Positions 1 to 10,149 of a stretch of DNA of 64,000 nt are shown one piece after another. The translations under genes and the position numbers were made by a program. Each line of letters opens with the position of its first letter. Within the stretch, counting starts at the first letter, position 1. This DNA is from an uncultured Pelagibacteraceae bacterium (lineage in GTDB: Bacteria; Pseudomonadota; Alphaproteobacteria; Pelagibacterales; Pelagibacteraceae), in assembly GCA_902581605.1 (NCBI GenBank), contig CACHPE010000008.1:1-64000 (forward strand), read 5' to 3'. Below the pieces are notes generated by a model. That model did no database searches. It was given only the letters and a program-made list of their open reading frames with translations, and was not told the DNA's origin.

Positions 1-162
1 GTAAAAAATTTTAAGTTAGCAGATCCAATTCAGAATAGTGATCTTTTCTTATTAGCTGAAAAGGAAATGAGAAGAATAGAAAAATCAAATGAAGATATAA
101 GTAAATTCAAACCTTTGATAAAATTGTACGATAGAGCTGATATAATAAACGATATCGCTTAA
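1..162 (+). CDS. recG: RecG ATP-dependent DNA helicase, C-terminal end (5' part outside window)
   Basis: An open frame runs from the first base to a TAA at 160-162 and encodes the last 53 residues of a protein. The segment reads like the extreme C-terminus of alphaproteobacterial RecG: a FKLAD start, then a helical stretch, then a hydrophobic-plus-Arg tail (KPLIKLYDRADIINDIA). RecG remodels stalled replication forks and Holliday junctions. The next gene, a DUF502 membrane protein, is to my knowledge a common recG neighbour in alphaproteobacteria, which supports the call. The stop overlaps the stop of the convergent DUF502 gene by 4 bases, so there is no room for a separate terminator. No helicase motif lies in the window, so the call rests on tail similarity and context. 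Confidence 0.65.
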   Translation, partial: VKNFKLADPIQNSDLFLLAEKEMRRIEKSNEDISKFKPLIKLYDRADIINDIA

Positions 163-776
163 GATTTTTTTGTTGAGGTACCCGCTGACACTATAAATTT
201 GGAAGCTTCTTCAAAAGACATATTTAAATATATCACATCTTCTACCGGAAACATTAATAAGAAACCACTTGTTGGGTTTGGTGTTGTTGGAACGAAAACA
301 TTAATTAAATTTTTCCTTGTCTTTTCTGCCATCTCTCCTTTATTTTCCTTTGTGGCAAATCCGACGGCCCAAACTCCTTTTCTTGGATATTCAATCAAAA
401 CAACACTCTTTTTGCCATCATCCTTTTTTGAAAAAGTTTCAGTCATTTGAACAATTGCTGAATAAACCGTTCTTAAAAAAGGAATTCTTTTAAACAAATC
501 ATCAATTAATTTTAGAATTCTTCTTCCAAAAAATGATAAGGACAGTCCACCTACGATAGTAATAAGTAAAATTGAAATTACAATCTCAACGCCAGGAATA
601 TTGAAAGGTAAATAACTATTTGGATTAATATTTTTGGGAATTAAATTTGAAGATATTCCAATTAAAATTTTAGTTAAATATAAAGTAAAACCTATCGGTA
701 TTAAAACAACAACGCCAGCAATAAAATAGTTTCTAAGAGTTAAAGATAAAGATTTTTTAGTACTTTTTTTAGCCAT
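159..776 (-). CDS. DUF502 family inner-membrane protein
   Basis: This 205-residue protein belongs to the DUF502 family, which has no firmly known function. Two strongly hydrophobic segments lie near residues 16-40 (YFIAGVVVLIPIGFTLYL) and 60-83 (VEIVISILLITIVGGLSL). They are followed by the family signature FFGRRIL and RIPFLRTVYSAIVQMTETF. A cytoplasmic beta-rich domain follows. An upstream in-frame ATG at 806 would add ten residues, but MAKKSTKK at 776 gives a typical basic N-terminus and is preferred; neither start has a clear Shine-Dalgarno. It converges on recG with overlapping stops. The function cannot be deduced from the sequence. Confidence 0.85.
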   Translation of the reverse strand: MAKKSTKKSLSLTLRNYFIAGVVVLIPIGFTLYLTKILIGISSNLIPKNINPNSYLPFNIPGVEIVISILLITIVGGLSLSFFGRRILKLIDDLFKRIPFLRTVYSAIVQMTETFSKKDDGKKSVVLIEYPRKGVWAVGFATKENKGEMAEKTRKNLINVFVPTTPNPTSGFLLMFPVEDVIYLNMSFEEASKFIVSAGTSTKKS

Positions 777-888
777 AAAATTAACTGTAACTAGCGTAAA
801 TAACAAACAATATTGAAATAATAAATAATACTATTAATATTTTATTGTTAAGATTCATGTTAAACTACTATTATCAAATTTTATAGTT

Positions 889-1716
889 ATGAATAGAAGA
901 AAATTCTTATCTTATATGGGTTGTGGATGTGGAAGTTTATTACTATCTTCTTGTACCACTGCACCTATAACTGAGAGAAAACAATTAAAAATTGTCTCTG
1001 AAGCAAAACTTAATGCTCAAGCAGCTGCTATTTATGAAAAAATAAAAGAAAAAGAAAAAATGAGTGATGACACAAACACTCTAAATGAAATCAAAGAAAT
1101 TGGAAAAAAAATGGAAAACTCAATTTCGGAGTATTTTTATAGAGCAGGAATTGAAGACCCAACAATTAACTTCGAATGGGAATATATTCTAATTGATCGT
1201 AAAAAAGTTAGAAATGCATGGTGTATGCCGGGTGGCAAAATAGCTGTATATACTGGTATCCTTGAAGCAACAAAAAATACTGATGGTTTAGCTGCAGTTA
1301 TGGGTCACGAAATTGCTCATGCTGTAGCAAAACATTCGATTGAAAGAGCAAGTAGAGCCACACTAGTAAATACTGGAACACAACTAATAGATATTTTTAG
1401 TGGAGGAAAACTTTCGCAAGTTAATAGAACAACTGGAATAAATACAGTTGGATTAATTACACAATTAGGATTATTAAATCCTTTTAATAGAAAACAAGAG
1501 AGTGAAGCTGATTATTTAGGAATGATTTTTTCATCGTTATCAGGTTATGATATTAGGGAAACTGTAAAAATTTGGGAAAGAATGAAAAAATTTAATAAAG
1601 GCAAAGAGCCACCTGAATTTATGAGTACACATCCATCATCTGATAACAGAATTAAAGACTTAAATGAAAAGATGGGTGGAGTAATTTTAGATTACCCACC
1701 AATTGAAATTAGCTAG
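889..1716 (+). CDS. M48-family zinc metalloprotease, Tat-type lipoprotein
   Basis: A peptidase of family M48, similar to the LoiP/YggG envelope proteases that degrade damaged outer-membrane or periplasmic proteins. The catalytic motif HEIAH is at about residue 140, and the third zinc ligand lies in ESEADYLG near residue 205. The N-terminus MNRRKFLSYMG has a twin-arginine pattern followed by a lipobox ending LLSSC, so the protein is probably exported folded by Tat, lipidated on the Cys and held in a membrane. PITERKQL just after the Cys matches a conserved sequence of these lipoproteins. At 275 residues it has the normal length. The tatABC genes lie in the same window. It is monocistronic and followed by a convergent tRNA-Lys. 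Confidence 0.88.
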   Translation: MNRRKFLSYMGCGCGSLLLSSCTTAPITERKQLKIVSEAKLNAQAAAIYEKIKEKEKMSDDTNTLNEIKEIGKKMENSISEYFYRAGIEDPTINFEWEYILIDRKKVRNAWCMPGGKIAVYTGILEATKNTDGLAAVMGHEIAHAVAKHSIERASRATLVNTGTQLIDIFSGGKLSQVNRTTGINTVGLITQLGLLNPFNRKQESEADYLGMIFSSLSGYDIRETVKIWERMKKFNKGKEPPEFMSTHPSSDNRIKDLNEKMGGVILDYPPIEIS

Positions 1717-1725
1717 TTCAATTGA

Positions 1726-1801
<76 letters not shown>

Positions 1802-1837
1802 ACAAAATTGATTCATTTTTTTTAAATGAATATTGTG

Positions 1838-1865
1838 TGTATACAGAAAAATTTTTATTTTTCAA
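1838..1865 (-). promoter_or_regulatory. Candidate sigma-70 promoter of tRNA-Lys
   Basis: On the minus strand, TTGAAA (1865-1860) and TATACA (1843-1838) are separated by 16 bp, about 37 bp upstream of the mature tRNA 5' end. A weak 8-bp hairpin with a T loop (1811-1831) lies in the leader. This is pattern matching in AT-rich DNA, so chance is possible. Confidence 0.45.
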
Positions 1866-1955
1866 TTCGTTGAATTTAAAAGTTTTAATAAACTAAGGTT
1901 GTTAAATTAAGGAATTTGACATTATTATTCATACAAAATGGCACACTTGCTCTAA

Positions 1956-3068
1956 CTACAACTTATCTATGTATTTATTATGAAAATCATCAAATGTGCC
2001 AGAATTAATATTTTTTCTAATTTGTGACATTAATTCTTGATAAAAATTAATATTATGAAGCGTCAACAGCATTGAAGCTAATATTTCATTGGTATTAAAT
2101 AAATGATTTAAATAATTTTTTGAGTATTTGTTTAAGTTAAGATTTTCACAATTAGGATCAAGCGGAGTATTATCATTTTGATACTTATTATTTTTAATGT
2201 TTACCCTTCCATTCCATGTAAAAGCTAAACCTGTCCTTCCAGATCTGGTAGGTAACACACAATCAAACATATCTATCCCTCTTTTGACAGCACCTAAAAT
2301 ATCTGATGGTGTTCCAACACCCATTAAATAGTGAGGTCTTTCTGTAGGTAAATATTCTTTTATGTCATCTAAAACATTAAACATTTCATTTTGTGTCTCA
2401 CCTACTGCTAATCCTCCAATAGCATAACCATCAAAACCAATTTTAACTAATTCTTCAAGTGATTTAAGTCTTAGATCTTTAAATAGACCTCCTTGAACAA
2501 TTCCAAATAAAGCTTTATGAGGATTGTTACCAAAAGCTTTTTTAGATCTTTCAGCCCAATAAATTGAAAGATCCATTGATTTTTTAATAACATTAAAATC
2601 ATTAGTTTTTTTTGGACACTCATCCATAATCATTACTATGTCTGAATTTAAACCCAACTGTATTCTGATGCTCTCCTCAGGACTTAAATAAAATTTTTTA
2701 CCATCAACATGAGAATTGAATATGGCACCCTTCTCTCTATCAATCTTATTCAATTTTGAAAGAGACATTACTTGAAAACCACCAGAGTCAGTTAATATGG
2801 GTAAATTACAATTCATAAAATTATGAAGTCCACCAGCAGATACTATTCTTTCAACACCAGGTCGTATCATTAAATGATAAGTATTTGAAAGTATTATTTC
2901 GGAACCCGTTTTTTTAATATCATCTATTGTACAAGCTTTAACAGTTGCCTGGGTTCCTACAGGCATAAAAGCCGGAGTTTGTATATTTCCACGATGTGTT
3001 TCGATTAAACCACACCTTGCAAATTTATCTTTTTTTAAAACGTTAAAGGCAAATTTTTTTAATGCCAT
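1956..3068 (-). CDS. tgt: Queuine/preQ1 tRNA-guanine transglycosylase, zinc site degenerate
   Basis: Tgt exchanges G34 for preQ1 in tRNAs with GUN anticodons (Asp, Asn, His, Tyr), a step of queuosine synthesis. The substrate-pocket motif LTDSGGFQVMS and the nucleophile Asp in MFDCVLPTRSGR are intact, and the 370-residue length is normal. The oddity is the C-terminal zinc site. The family motif CxCxxC followed by a distant His appears here as NCENLNL: Cys307 and His338 remain, but the second and third Cys are Asn and Leu. The enzyme may be zinc-free or use another structural solution. The gene follows the cyclophilin with 8 bases between them and is the last of a gyrA-coaD-ppiase-tgt run. Confidence 0.95.
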   Translation of the reverse strand: MALKKFAFNVLKKDKFARCGLIETHRGNIQTPAFMPVGTQATVKACTIDDIKKTGSEIILSNTYHLMIRPGVERIVSAGGLHNFMNCNLPILTDSGGFQVMSLSKLNKIDREKGAIFNSHVDGKKFYLSPEESIRIQLGLNSDIVMIMDECPKKTNDFNVIKKSMDLSIYWAERSKKAFGNNPHKALFGIVQGGLFKDLRLKSLEELVKIGFDGYAIGGLAVGETQNEMFNVLDDIKEYLPTERPHYLMGVGTPSDILGAVKRGIDMFDCVLPTRSGRTGLAFTWNGRVNIKNNKYQNDNTPLDPNCENLNLNKYSKNYLNHLFNTNEILASMLLTLHNINFYQELMSQIRKNINSGTFDDFHNKYIDKL

Positions 3069-3076
3069 TAAAAAAT

Positions 3077-3637
3077 TTATTGGGATTTGAAACTAATAAT
3101 CTTATCTGGATCAGTTACAGCACCGTTATTGTTTTGATCACCTCTTTTTATTTTATCTACAAATTCCATACCTTCAATTACTTTTCCAAATACTGTGTAT
3201 TGACGATCTAAAAAAGGAGCTGGCTGAAAGCAAATAAAAAATTGACTATTTGCACTGTTTGGATCTTGAGCTCTTGCCATTGACAAAGTTCCTCTATCAT
3301 GTGGCAGACTATTAAATTCTTGCTCTAAATCAGGATAATCTGATCCACCCATTCCAGCTCTTCTAAGATCAAAATCTTTAGTTTCTGAATTTCCAAATTT
3401 TACATCACCTGTTTGAGCCATAAATCCATCTATAACTCTGTGAAAAACAACATTGTCGTATTTACCGCTATTTGCTAATTCCTTAATTCTTTTAACATGA
3501 TTTGGCGCAACATCTTCAAATAATTCAATTTTAACCTCACCATCTTTTAATTTTAATATCATTATATTCTCCTCAGCTATTGATTGATTGGTAATAAAAA
3601 AAAGTAAAATAAGTATTTTAATAAAAATTTTATTCAT
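3077..3637 (-). CDS. Periplasmic peptidyl-prolyl cis-trans isomerase, cyclophilin type
   Basis: A cyclophilin-fold prolyl isomerase. Residues 1-21 form a signal peptide (basic start, then ILILLFFITNQSIA), indicating a periplasmic site. The core contains FHRVIDGFMAQTGD and NSANSQFFICF, with the catalytic Arg of FHRV present. At 186 residues it is a single-domain enzyme of the PpiA kind, likely helping envelope proteins to fold. Its start overlaps the end of coaD by 8 bases and tgt follows closely, so it is probably translated from the gyrA-coaD transcript. Housekeeping role; no unusual residues seen. Confidence 0.92.
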   Translation of the reverse strand: MNKIFIKILILLFFITNQSIAEENIMILKLKDGEVKIELFEDVAPNHVKRIKELANSGKYDNVVFHRVIDGFMAQTGDVKFGNSETKDFDLRRAGMGGSDYPDLEQEFNSLPHDRGTLSMARAQDPNSANSQFFICFQPAPFLDRQYTVFGKVIEGMEFVDKIKRGDQNNNGAVTDPDKIISFKSQ

Positions 3638-4124
3638 ATTTATCTTTTAAAGATTTAATTGTACTTTTTGTAGTAAATTTTTTTATATCTCCTTTTAATT
3701 TAACGATTTCTTTCACAAATCTTGATGAAATAATTTGATTTTCTACATCAGACATTAAAAAAATTGTTTCTACGTTTTGGTTTAATTTTCTGTTCATACC
3801 AGCTAACTGAAATTCATATTCAAAATCAGATACAGCTCTTAATCCTCTTAGAATAATGTTTGATTTATATTTTTTACATAAATCAGTGGTTAAAGAGCCA
3901 AAAGAAACAACTTTTATTTTTTTCCTATTTAATCTTAGGTCTTTAAATAAGGCTTTATTGACTATTTCTATTCTTTCATCAGAACTGAATAAATAATTTT
4001 TATTACTTTCATCTGAAACACCTACTACTATTTTATCAAACAATTTTAATGATTTTTTTATTACATCTATATGTCCAAAAGTTATTGGATCAAATGTACC
4101 AGGATAAATTGCAATTTTACTCAT
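3630..4124 (-). CDS. coaD: Phosphopantetheine adenylyltransferase
   Basis: CoaD transfers AMP from ATP to 4'-phosphopantetheine, giving dephospho-CoA, the penultimate step of CoA synthesis in the cytoplasm. It is a 164-residue nucleotidyltransferase with the start IAIYPGTFDPITFGHIDVI, which carries the T/HxGH signature, and ILRGLRAVSDFEYEFQLAGMN for substrate and ATP binding. The C-terminal ISSRFVKEI matches the family motif. The ATG overlaps the last base of the gyrA stop region at 4124, suggesting translational coupling. Length and motifs are canonical. Confidence 0.97.
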   Translation of the reverse strand: MSKIAIYPGTFDPITFGHIDVIKKSLKLFDKIVVGVSDESNKNYLFSSDERIEIVNKALFKDLRLNRKKIKVVSFGSLTTDLCKKYKSNIILRGLRAVSDFEYEFQLAGMNRKLNQNVETIFLMSDVENQIISSRFVKEIVKLKGDIKKFTTKSTIKSLKDKYE

Positions 4125-6703
4125 TAAATTAAATTATCATCAATTTTAATTGCTGAAACAACTTTTTCTTCTCCTGATAACTTAATTATTCTAACTCCTT
4201 GAGTATTTCTTCCTGCTGTTCTAATTTCTTTCACAGCAACTCTTATAACCCTACCTTTATTCGTAGAAATTAAAATTTCATCCCCTTCAAAAACAGGAAA
4301 GGATGAGGTAATATTTCCATTTCTTGGTGAATTTACTATTCCTATAATGCCTTTTCCACCTCTATTAGTAACTCTGTAGTCTGTATGAGAAGTCTTTTTA
4401 CCATAACCATTCTCAGTTATTGATAAAACAAATTTTTCTCTTGCTTTCAATTCAGATTTTTCATCTTTAGATTTTTTTCCATTTTTATTAATTTTATGAT
4501 TATCGATAACTGATAAAGATACTATTTGATCATTAGGAGCTAACTCTATACCTTTAATTCCTTTAGAAGATCTACCTTTAAAAACTCTAAGTTTCTTAGC
4601 TTCAAATCTAATACATTTTCCAAATTTTGTACTTAAAATTATATCTTGATTATCTTTACAAATTTTAACACCTACAATTTTATCATTGTTTTCCAATTTC
4701 ATCGCAATTTTTCCAGATGCATTAATTGATGAAAAATCTTCTAAACTATTTTTTCGTACTTTTCCCTGCGCTGTAGCAAAAATTATTTGATAATTTTTTA
4801 AATCTGTTTCATCCTCTGGCATTGGCATAATGGAGCTTATTGCTTGATGACTCTTTAAAGGTAAAATATTAAATAAAGACTTACCTTTAGATGATGATGA
4901 ACCTTCTGGAATTTTCCATGCTTTGATCTTGTAAACTAAACCTTCAGTAGAAAAGAAGAGAACTGAAGTGTGTGTATTTACAGACAATGTTTGAACAACA
5001 GAGTCTTGATCTCTAGTTGTTATCCCTGATTTTCCCTTACCACCTCTTTTTTGCTTTTTTACTCCATCTAAAGAACCTCTTTTTATATATCCTTGTAACG
5101 TAACTGTAATTATTACTGATTGTTTTTGGATGGTTTCCTCAATGTCATAATTTAAAACAGCATCTATAATTTTTGTTCTTCTTGGCGTTGAAAATTTCTC
5201 TTTAATATTTTTTAACTCTTCACTGATTACTTTTAAAAGTTCTTTTTTTGATGAAATAATCTTTTTATATTTAGTGATTAATTCAGCTAATTTTTTAATT
5301 TCAACCTCGATTTCATTTATTCCTAATGCAGTTAATTTTTGAAGTCTTAACTCTAAAATAGCCAAAACTTGTGGTTCAGATAAAGAATAAGGGTTTTTAC
5401 CTGTCTTTCCCTCTACTAAAGAAATTAATTTTTGAGATTTGTTTATTTTCCATTTTGTTTTTAAAATAGATAATTTAGCATCATCAGGTGTTTTAGATGA
5501 TCGAATAATTTTTATTATTTTATCTAAATTTTCAACTGAGACCGATAATCCAATTAATATATGCGCACGTTCCTCTGCTCTATGAAGATCAAATTTAGTT
5601 TTCTTAATAACTACATCTTCTCTAAAAGTTAAAAAATTAGATAAAAAATCTTTTAATGTACAAGTTTGAGGTTTTCCTTCAACAATAGCTAAAGTATTAA
5701 ATCCAAAAGAACTTTCTATTTGAGTATTTTTATACAATTGTCTCTTTATAGTTTCCGGTTCTACACCGTTTCTTAAATCAATTGCTACCCTTATACCCTC
5801 TCTATTGGATTCATCTCGTATATCTCTTATTCCTTCAATCTTTTTTTCTCTTACTAATTGAACAATCCTTTCGTTTAAAACAGATTTATTAACTTGATAA
5901 GGTATTGATGTTATTACAAGTCTTTCACGTCCATTTTTTTGTTGTTCAATTGATATTTCACCCCTTATCTTAAAAGATCCTCTTCCATCTTTATATCCTT
6001 GTTTGATTATATCTTTACCTATAATGACACCGCCTGTTGGAAAATCTGGACCAGGTATATGTTTCATTAATTCTTTAATTTTAATATCCTTATTATCTAT
6101 TAAGGCCAAGGTGCCATCTATAATTTCACCTAAATTGTGGGGAGGTATACTTGTTGCCATACCAACAGCGATACCACCTGCTCCATTTACTAATAAATTT
6201 GGAAATTGTGCTGGTAAAACACTAGGTTCTTTCTCTGTTTCATCATAATTGCTTTTAAAAGTAATTGTATTCTTTTCAATATCATCAATCAAATATTGAG
6301 AAACTTTTGACAAGCGAGTTTCGGTATATCTCATTGCTGCTGCAGGATCACCATCTATAGAACCAAAATTTCCTTGCCCTTGAATTAAAGGTAGACTCAT
6401 GGAGAAATCTTGCACCATTCTCACCAAAGCATCATAGACAGACTGATCACCATGAGGGTGATATTTACCAATAACATCCCCTACTATTCTTGCAGATTTT
6501 CTAAATTGTTTAGACCAATCGTATCCACCTTTATACATTGCATATAAAATTCTTCTATGAACAGGTTTTAACCCATCTCTTACATCAGGAAGTGCACGAC
6601 TTACAATTACACTCATTGCATAAGAAAGATATGATGAGCTCATCTCATCATGCATTGAGATCAATTTTATATTTTTATCTTTAAACTCTTCAGTATTTTT
6701 CAT
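4124..6703 (-). CDS. gyrA: DNA gyrase subunit A
   Basis: GyrA is the DNA-cleaving subunit of gyrase, which introduces negative supercoils with GyrB. The 859-residue protein has the N-terminal breakage-reunion domain with the catalytic Tyr in [13 protein letters not shown], then a coiled-coil tower. The C-terminal wrapping domain includes a GyrA-box-like RGGKGKSG, and further degenerate repeats follow. In the quinolone-resistance region the sequence is [10 protein letters not shown]: the position of E. coli Ser83 is Gln (residue 87 here), while the Asp87 equivalent is kept. It is the first gene after ssb with 5 bases between them, and coaD overlaps its end. Chromosomal and essential. Confidence 0.98.
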   Translation of the reverse strand: MKNTEEFKDKNIKLISMHDEMSSSYLSYAMSVIVSRALPDVRDGLKPVHRRILYAMYKGGYDWSKQFRKSARIVGDVIGKYHPHGDQSVYDALVRMVQDFSMSLPLIQGQGNFGSIDGDPAAAMRYTETRLSKVSQYLIDDIEKNTITFKSNYDETEKEPSVLPAQFPNLLVNGAGGIAVGMATSIPPHNLGEIIDGTLALIDNKDIKIKELMKHIPGPDFPTGGVIIGKDIIKQGYKDGRGSFKIRGEISIEQQKNGRERLVITSIPYQVNKSVLNERIVQLVREKKIEGIRDIRDESNREGIRVAIDLRNGVEPETIKRQLYKNTQIESSFGFNTLAIVEGKPQTCTLKDFLSNFLTFREDVVIKKTKFDLHRAEERAHILIGLSVSVENLDKIIKIIRSSKTPDDAKLSILKTKWKINKSQKLISLVEGKTGKNPYSLSEPQVLAILELRLQKLTALGINEIEVEIKKLAELITKYKKIISSKKELLKVISEELKNIKEKFSTPRRTKIIDAVLNYDIEETIQKQSVIITVTLQGYIKRGSLDGVKKQKRGGKGKSGITTRDQDSVVQTLSVNTHTSVLFFSTEGLVYKIKAWKIPEGSSSSKGKSLFNILPLKSHQAISSIMPMPEDETDLKNYQIIFATAQGKVRKNSLEDFSSINASGKIAMKLENNDKIVGVKICKDNQDIILSTKFGKCIRFEAKKLRVFKGRSSKGIKGIELAPNDQIVSLSVIDNHKINKNGKKSKDEKSELKAREKFVLSITENGYGKKTSHTDYRVTNRGGKGIIGIVNSPRNGNITSSFPVFEGDEILISTNKGRVIRVAVKEIRTAGRNTQGVRIIKLSGEEKVVSAIKIDDNLI

Positions 6704-6708
6704 AGAAT

Positions 6709-7158
6709 TTAAAATGGAATTTCATCATCCATATCTGACACTTGTGAAGAATCCTCAATATTATTTTGTTGAGTTGTGTCATTTTGAATTCCACCACCAG
6801 AATTTCCCCCGCCCAACATAGTAAGTGATGAATTATATCCTTGTATAACTATTTCTGTTGAGTATTTGTCTTGTCCAGATTGTTCATCTTTCCATTTTCG
6901 TGTTGTAAGTTGTCCCTCAACATAAACTTGAGCTCCTTTTTTTAAGTATTGTTGAACAACATTTACTAACCCTTCGTTAAATACAACTACACGGTGCCAC
7001 TCAGTTTTTTCTTTTCTTTCACCTGTGTTTTTATCTTTCCAGGATTGACTTGTTGCAAGGCTTAATCTGGCTACACTTTTACCATTTACCATTTGCTTAA
7101 TCTCAGGATCTGCGCCCAAACGACCAATTAATAATACTTTATTTAAACTTCCAGCCAT
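6709..7158 (-). CDS. ssb: Single-stranded DNA-binding protein
   Basis: SSB coats single-stranded DNA during replication, recombination and repair. The 149-residue protein has the OB-fold start [17 protein letters not shown], an aromatic-rich core ([13 protein letters not shown]), a Gly/Gln/Asn-rich linker from about residue 115, and the conserved acidic tip DMDDEIPF that recruits partner proteins. It is divergent from uvrA, with an 88-bp promoter spacer, and lies directly upstream of gyrA. The ssb/uvrA head-to-head arrangement is common and is LexA-controlled in many proteobacteria. I see no clear SOS box here. Confidence 0.97.
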   Translation of the reverse strand: MAGSLNKVLLIGRLGADPEIKQMVNGKSVARLSLATSQSWKDKNTGERKEKTEWHRVVVFNEGLVNVVQQYLKKGAQVYVEGQLTTRKWKDEQSGQDKYSTEIVIQGYNSSLTMLGGGNSGGGIQNDTTQQNNIEDSSQVSDMDDEIPF

Positions 7159-7246
7159 AATATTTAATATTTGTTAAATTAGTTAATTAGAATTATATCA
7201 CAATTCTTCTGAATATTAATTTTATTAACTCATAGCAACTAAAATT

Positions 7247-10099
7247 ATGATGAAAAAGATAGTTATTAAGGGCGCTAAAGAACATAATTTGAAGAATATT
7301 ACTGTAGAGATTCCCAAAGACAAATTTGTGGTCATAACGGGTCTATCAGGGTCAGGAAAATCATCTTTAGCTTTTGATACAATATACGCAGAGGGTCAGA
7401 GAAGGTATGTAGAGAGTTTATCTGCCTATGCTCGTCAATTTTTAGATAAAATGAAAAAACCAAATGTTGATTTAATTGAAGGGTTAAGTCCAGCTATTGC
7501 AATAGAACAAAAAAATACATCAAAAAATCCAAGATCTACTGTTGCAACTGTAACAGAAATTTATGATTACATGAGGGTGTTATATGCAAGAGCAGGTATC
7601 CCTTACTCGCCATTTACAGGTAAACCAATAACCTCTCAAACAATTACACAGATAGTAGATTTGGTTAAAAAATTACCAAAAAAATCAACAATTTATATTT
7701 ACGCTCCAGTAGTAAGAGGTCGTAAGGGTGAATATAAAAAAGACATTTTAAGTTACAAAAGAAGAGGTTTTAGAAAAATTAAAATTGATAATGTTTTATA
7801 TGATATAGAAAAATCACCCAATCTAGATAAAAAACTGAAACACGATATTTCAGTCTTAGTCGATAGAGTAGTTTTAAATTCAAAACTTGGAAACAGATTG
7901 GCAGAAAGTATTGAAACAGCTGTAAATTTAGCTAATGGTTTGGTTTTTGTAGAATATGAGGATGAAACACTTCCTCAAAAATTTAGAAAACTTGAAAAGT
8001 TAATTTACTCTACCAAATTTGCTTGCCCTGAGAGTGGTTTTACAATTGAGGAAATTGAGCCAAGACTTTTTTCATTTAACAGTCCCTATGGAGCTTGTGA
8101 AGAATGTGAGGGAATTGGAATGAAATTAAATGTTGATCCAAATTTAGTGGTTCCCGATGAAAGAAAAAGTTTAGCTGATGGAGCAATTGAGCCATGGTCA
8201 AAATCAACCACATTATATTATGCTCAAACTTTAGCCTCCTTAGCAAAACATTATGGTTTTTCTCTAGATGAAAAATGGAAAAAATTACCAAAAAAAATTA
8301 AAGATATTATTCTTTATGGTTCAGATGAAGATGAGATTAAATTTAATTATGATGACGGTTATGAAAAATATTCTTATAAAAAAACTTTTGAAGGTGTAAT
8401 TAATAATCTTGAAAGAAGATTTTTAGAATCTGATAGTGAATGGAAAAGAGAAGCTATTGCTGAATATCAATCTGATACTGCATGTGAAGCATGTAATGGA
8501 GACAGATTAAAAGAAGAGGCATTATGTGTTAAAATCAATGATCTTAATATTAGTGAAGTAACAAAAAAATCTATTTTAGATGCAGCAGAATGGTTTAAAA
8601 ATTTAGAAAATAACCTTGATAAAAGACAATTTAAAATTGCTGAACATGTTTTAAAAGAAATTAATGAAAGATTAAATTTTCTTCTTAACGTTGGTTTAGA
8701 TTATTTAACATTATCAAGGGAATCTGGAACATTATCAGGTGGTGAAGCACAAAGAATAAGATTAGCCTCGCAGATTGGTTCTGGTTTAACAGGCGTATTA
8801 TATGTGTTAGATGAACCTTCAATTGGTTTACATCAAAAAGACAATGTTAAACTAATTAATGCATTAAAAAGATTACGAGACCTAGGTAATACTGTTATCG
8901 TTGTAGAACATGACACAGAGACAATGGAAAATGCAGATCATATTATTGACCTAGGTCCAGAAGCTGGAAGTAATGGTGGTGAGATAACAGCACAAGGATC
9001 ATATGAAGAAATTAAAAAAGATAAAAATAGTATTACTGGACAGTATCTTTCTGATAAAAAAACAATTGAAATTCCAAAATCAAGACGTATTGCTAAAAAT
9101 GGAAGATTTATTGAAATAAATGGAGCAAGTGGAAATAATTTAAATAATGTTAATCTAAGAATTCCAACTGGAACCTTTACCTGTGTTACTGGTGTCTCTG
9201 GTAGTGGTAAATCTACTCTAATATTACAAACTTTATTTCACGCCTTAAATTTAACTTTAAATAATAAGGCAAGAAAAGCACCTAAATCATTTAAAGGTTA
9301 TAAAGGAGTAGAACTAATTGATAAAATAATTGATATTGACCAATCTCCTATTGGGAGAACACCTAGATCAAATCCAGCAACATATACAGGAGCTTTTGGA
9401 CCTATTAGAGATTGGTTTACAAGTCTACCGGAGTCGAAAACAAGAGGATACAAACCAGGAAGATTTTCTTTCAATGTTAAGGGGGGTAGATGTGAAGCAT
9501 GTGAGGGTGATGGTGTAATTACATATGAAATGCATTTTTTACCTGATGTTTATATACAGTGTGATGAATGTAAAGGGACTAGATATAATAGAGAAACTTT
9601 GGAAATCAAATTTAAAGGTAAAAGTATTGCAGATGTTTTGGATATGTCAGTTGATGAAGGGTGTGAATATTTTGAAAATATATCTAATATAAAAACAAAA
9701 TTGTTAACTCTTAAAAAAGTTGGATTGGGCTATATAAAAATTGGTCAGCAAGCAACAACATTATCAGGAGGTGAAGCTCAACGAATTAAGCTTGCCAAAG
9801 AACTGTCAAAGAGATCGACTGGAAGGACAATGTATATATTAGATGAACCAACTACAGGTTTACATCAACATGATATTAAAAAACTTTTAGAAATACTTCA
9901 TACATTTGTAAAACTTGGAAATACAGTTGTTGTTATTGAGCATAATCTAGACGTTATTAAAACAGCCGATTACATTGTGGATATGGGTCCTGAAGGCGGT
10001 GTAAAGGGTGGTAATATTGTCGCCGAAGGAAAACCTGAAGAGGTATGCAAAATAAAGGAGAGTTATACTGGTCAATTTTTAAAACCTCTTTTAGCTTAA
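7247..10099 (+). CDS. uvrA: Excinuclease ABC subunit A
   Basis: UvrA is the damage-recognising ATPase of nucleotide excision repair; it loads UvrB on lesions. The 950-residue protein has two ABC modules: Walker [13 protein letters not shown] near residue 32 and [11 protein letters not shown] near residue 650. The signatures are [12 protein letters not shown] and [12 protein letters not shown]. Zinc-module cysteines are seen in [15 protein letters not shown] and [15 protein letters not shown]. It starts with two successive ATGs (7247, 7250); either may be used. It is transcribed away from ssb and is followed 50 bp later by a membrane-protein gene. Length and motifs are canonical. Confidence 0.98.
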   Translation: MMKKIVIKGAKEHNLKNITVEIPKDKFVVITGLSGSGKSSLAFDTIYAEGQRRYVESLSAYARQFLDKMKKPNVDLIEGLSPAIAIEQKNTSKNPRSTVATVTEIYDYMRVLYARAGIPYSPFTGKPITSQTITQIVDLVKKLPKKSTIYIYAPVVRGRKGEYKKDILSYKRRGFRKIKIDNVLYDIEKSPNLDKKLKHDISVLVDRVVLNSKLGNRLAESIETAVNLANGLVFVEYEDETLPQKFRKLEKLIYSTKFACPESGFTIEEIEPRLFSFNSPYGACEECEGIGMKLNVDPNLVVPDERKSLADGAIEPWSKSTTLYYAQTLASLAKHYGFSLDEKWKKLPKKIKDIILYGSDEDEIKFNYDDGYEKYSYKKTFEGVINNLERRFLESDSEWKREAIAEYQSDTACEACNGDRLKEEALCVKINDLNISEVTKKSILDAAEWFKNLENNLDKRQFKIAEHVLKEINERLNFLLNVGLDYLTLSRESGTLSGGEAQRIRLASQIGSGLTGVLYVLDEPSIGLHQKDNVKLINALKRLRDLGNTVIVVEHDTETMENADHIIDLGPEAGSNGGEITAQGSYEEIKKDKNSITGQYLSDKKTIEIPKSRRIAKNGRFIEINGASGNNLNNVNLRIPTGTFTCVTGVSGSGKSTLILQTLFHALNLTLNNKARKAPKSFKGYKGVELIDKIIDIDQSPIGRTPRSNPATYTGAFGPIRDWFTSLPESKTRGYKPGRFSFNVKGGRCEACEGDGVITYEMHFLPDVYIQCDECKGTRYNRETLEIKFKGKSIADVLDMSVDEGCEYFENISNIKTKLLTLKKVGLGYIKIGQQATTLSGGEAQRIKLAKELSKRSTGRTMYILDEPTTGLHQHDIKKLLEILHTFVKLGNTVVVIEHNLDVIKTADYIVDMGPEGGVKGGNIVAEGKPEEVCKIKESYTGQFLKPLLA

Positions 10100-10149
10100 A
10101 TTTAACAACTTAAAAATATTCAAAAATTAGTGTATAGTTATTTAGAATC

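Noticed and set aside
199-450. 83-residue ORF opposite the DUF502 gene
   Set aside because: The minus-strand DUF502 reading is strongly conserved; the opposite frame has no recognisable motif.
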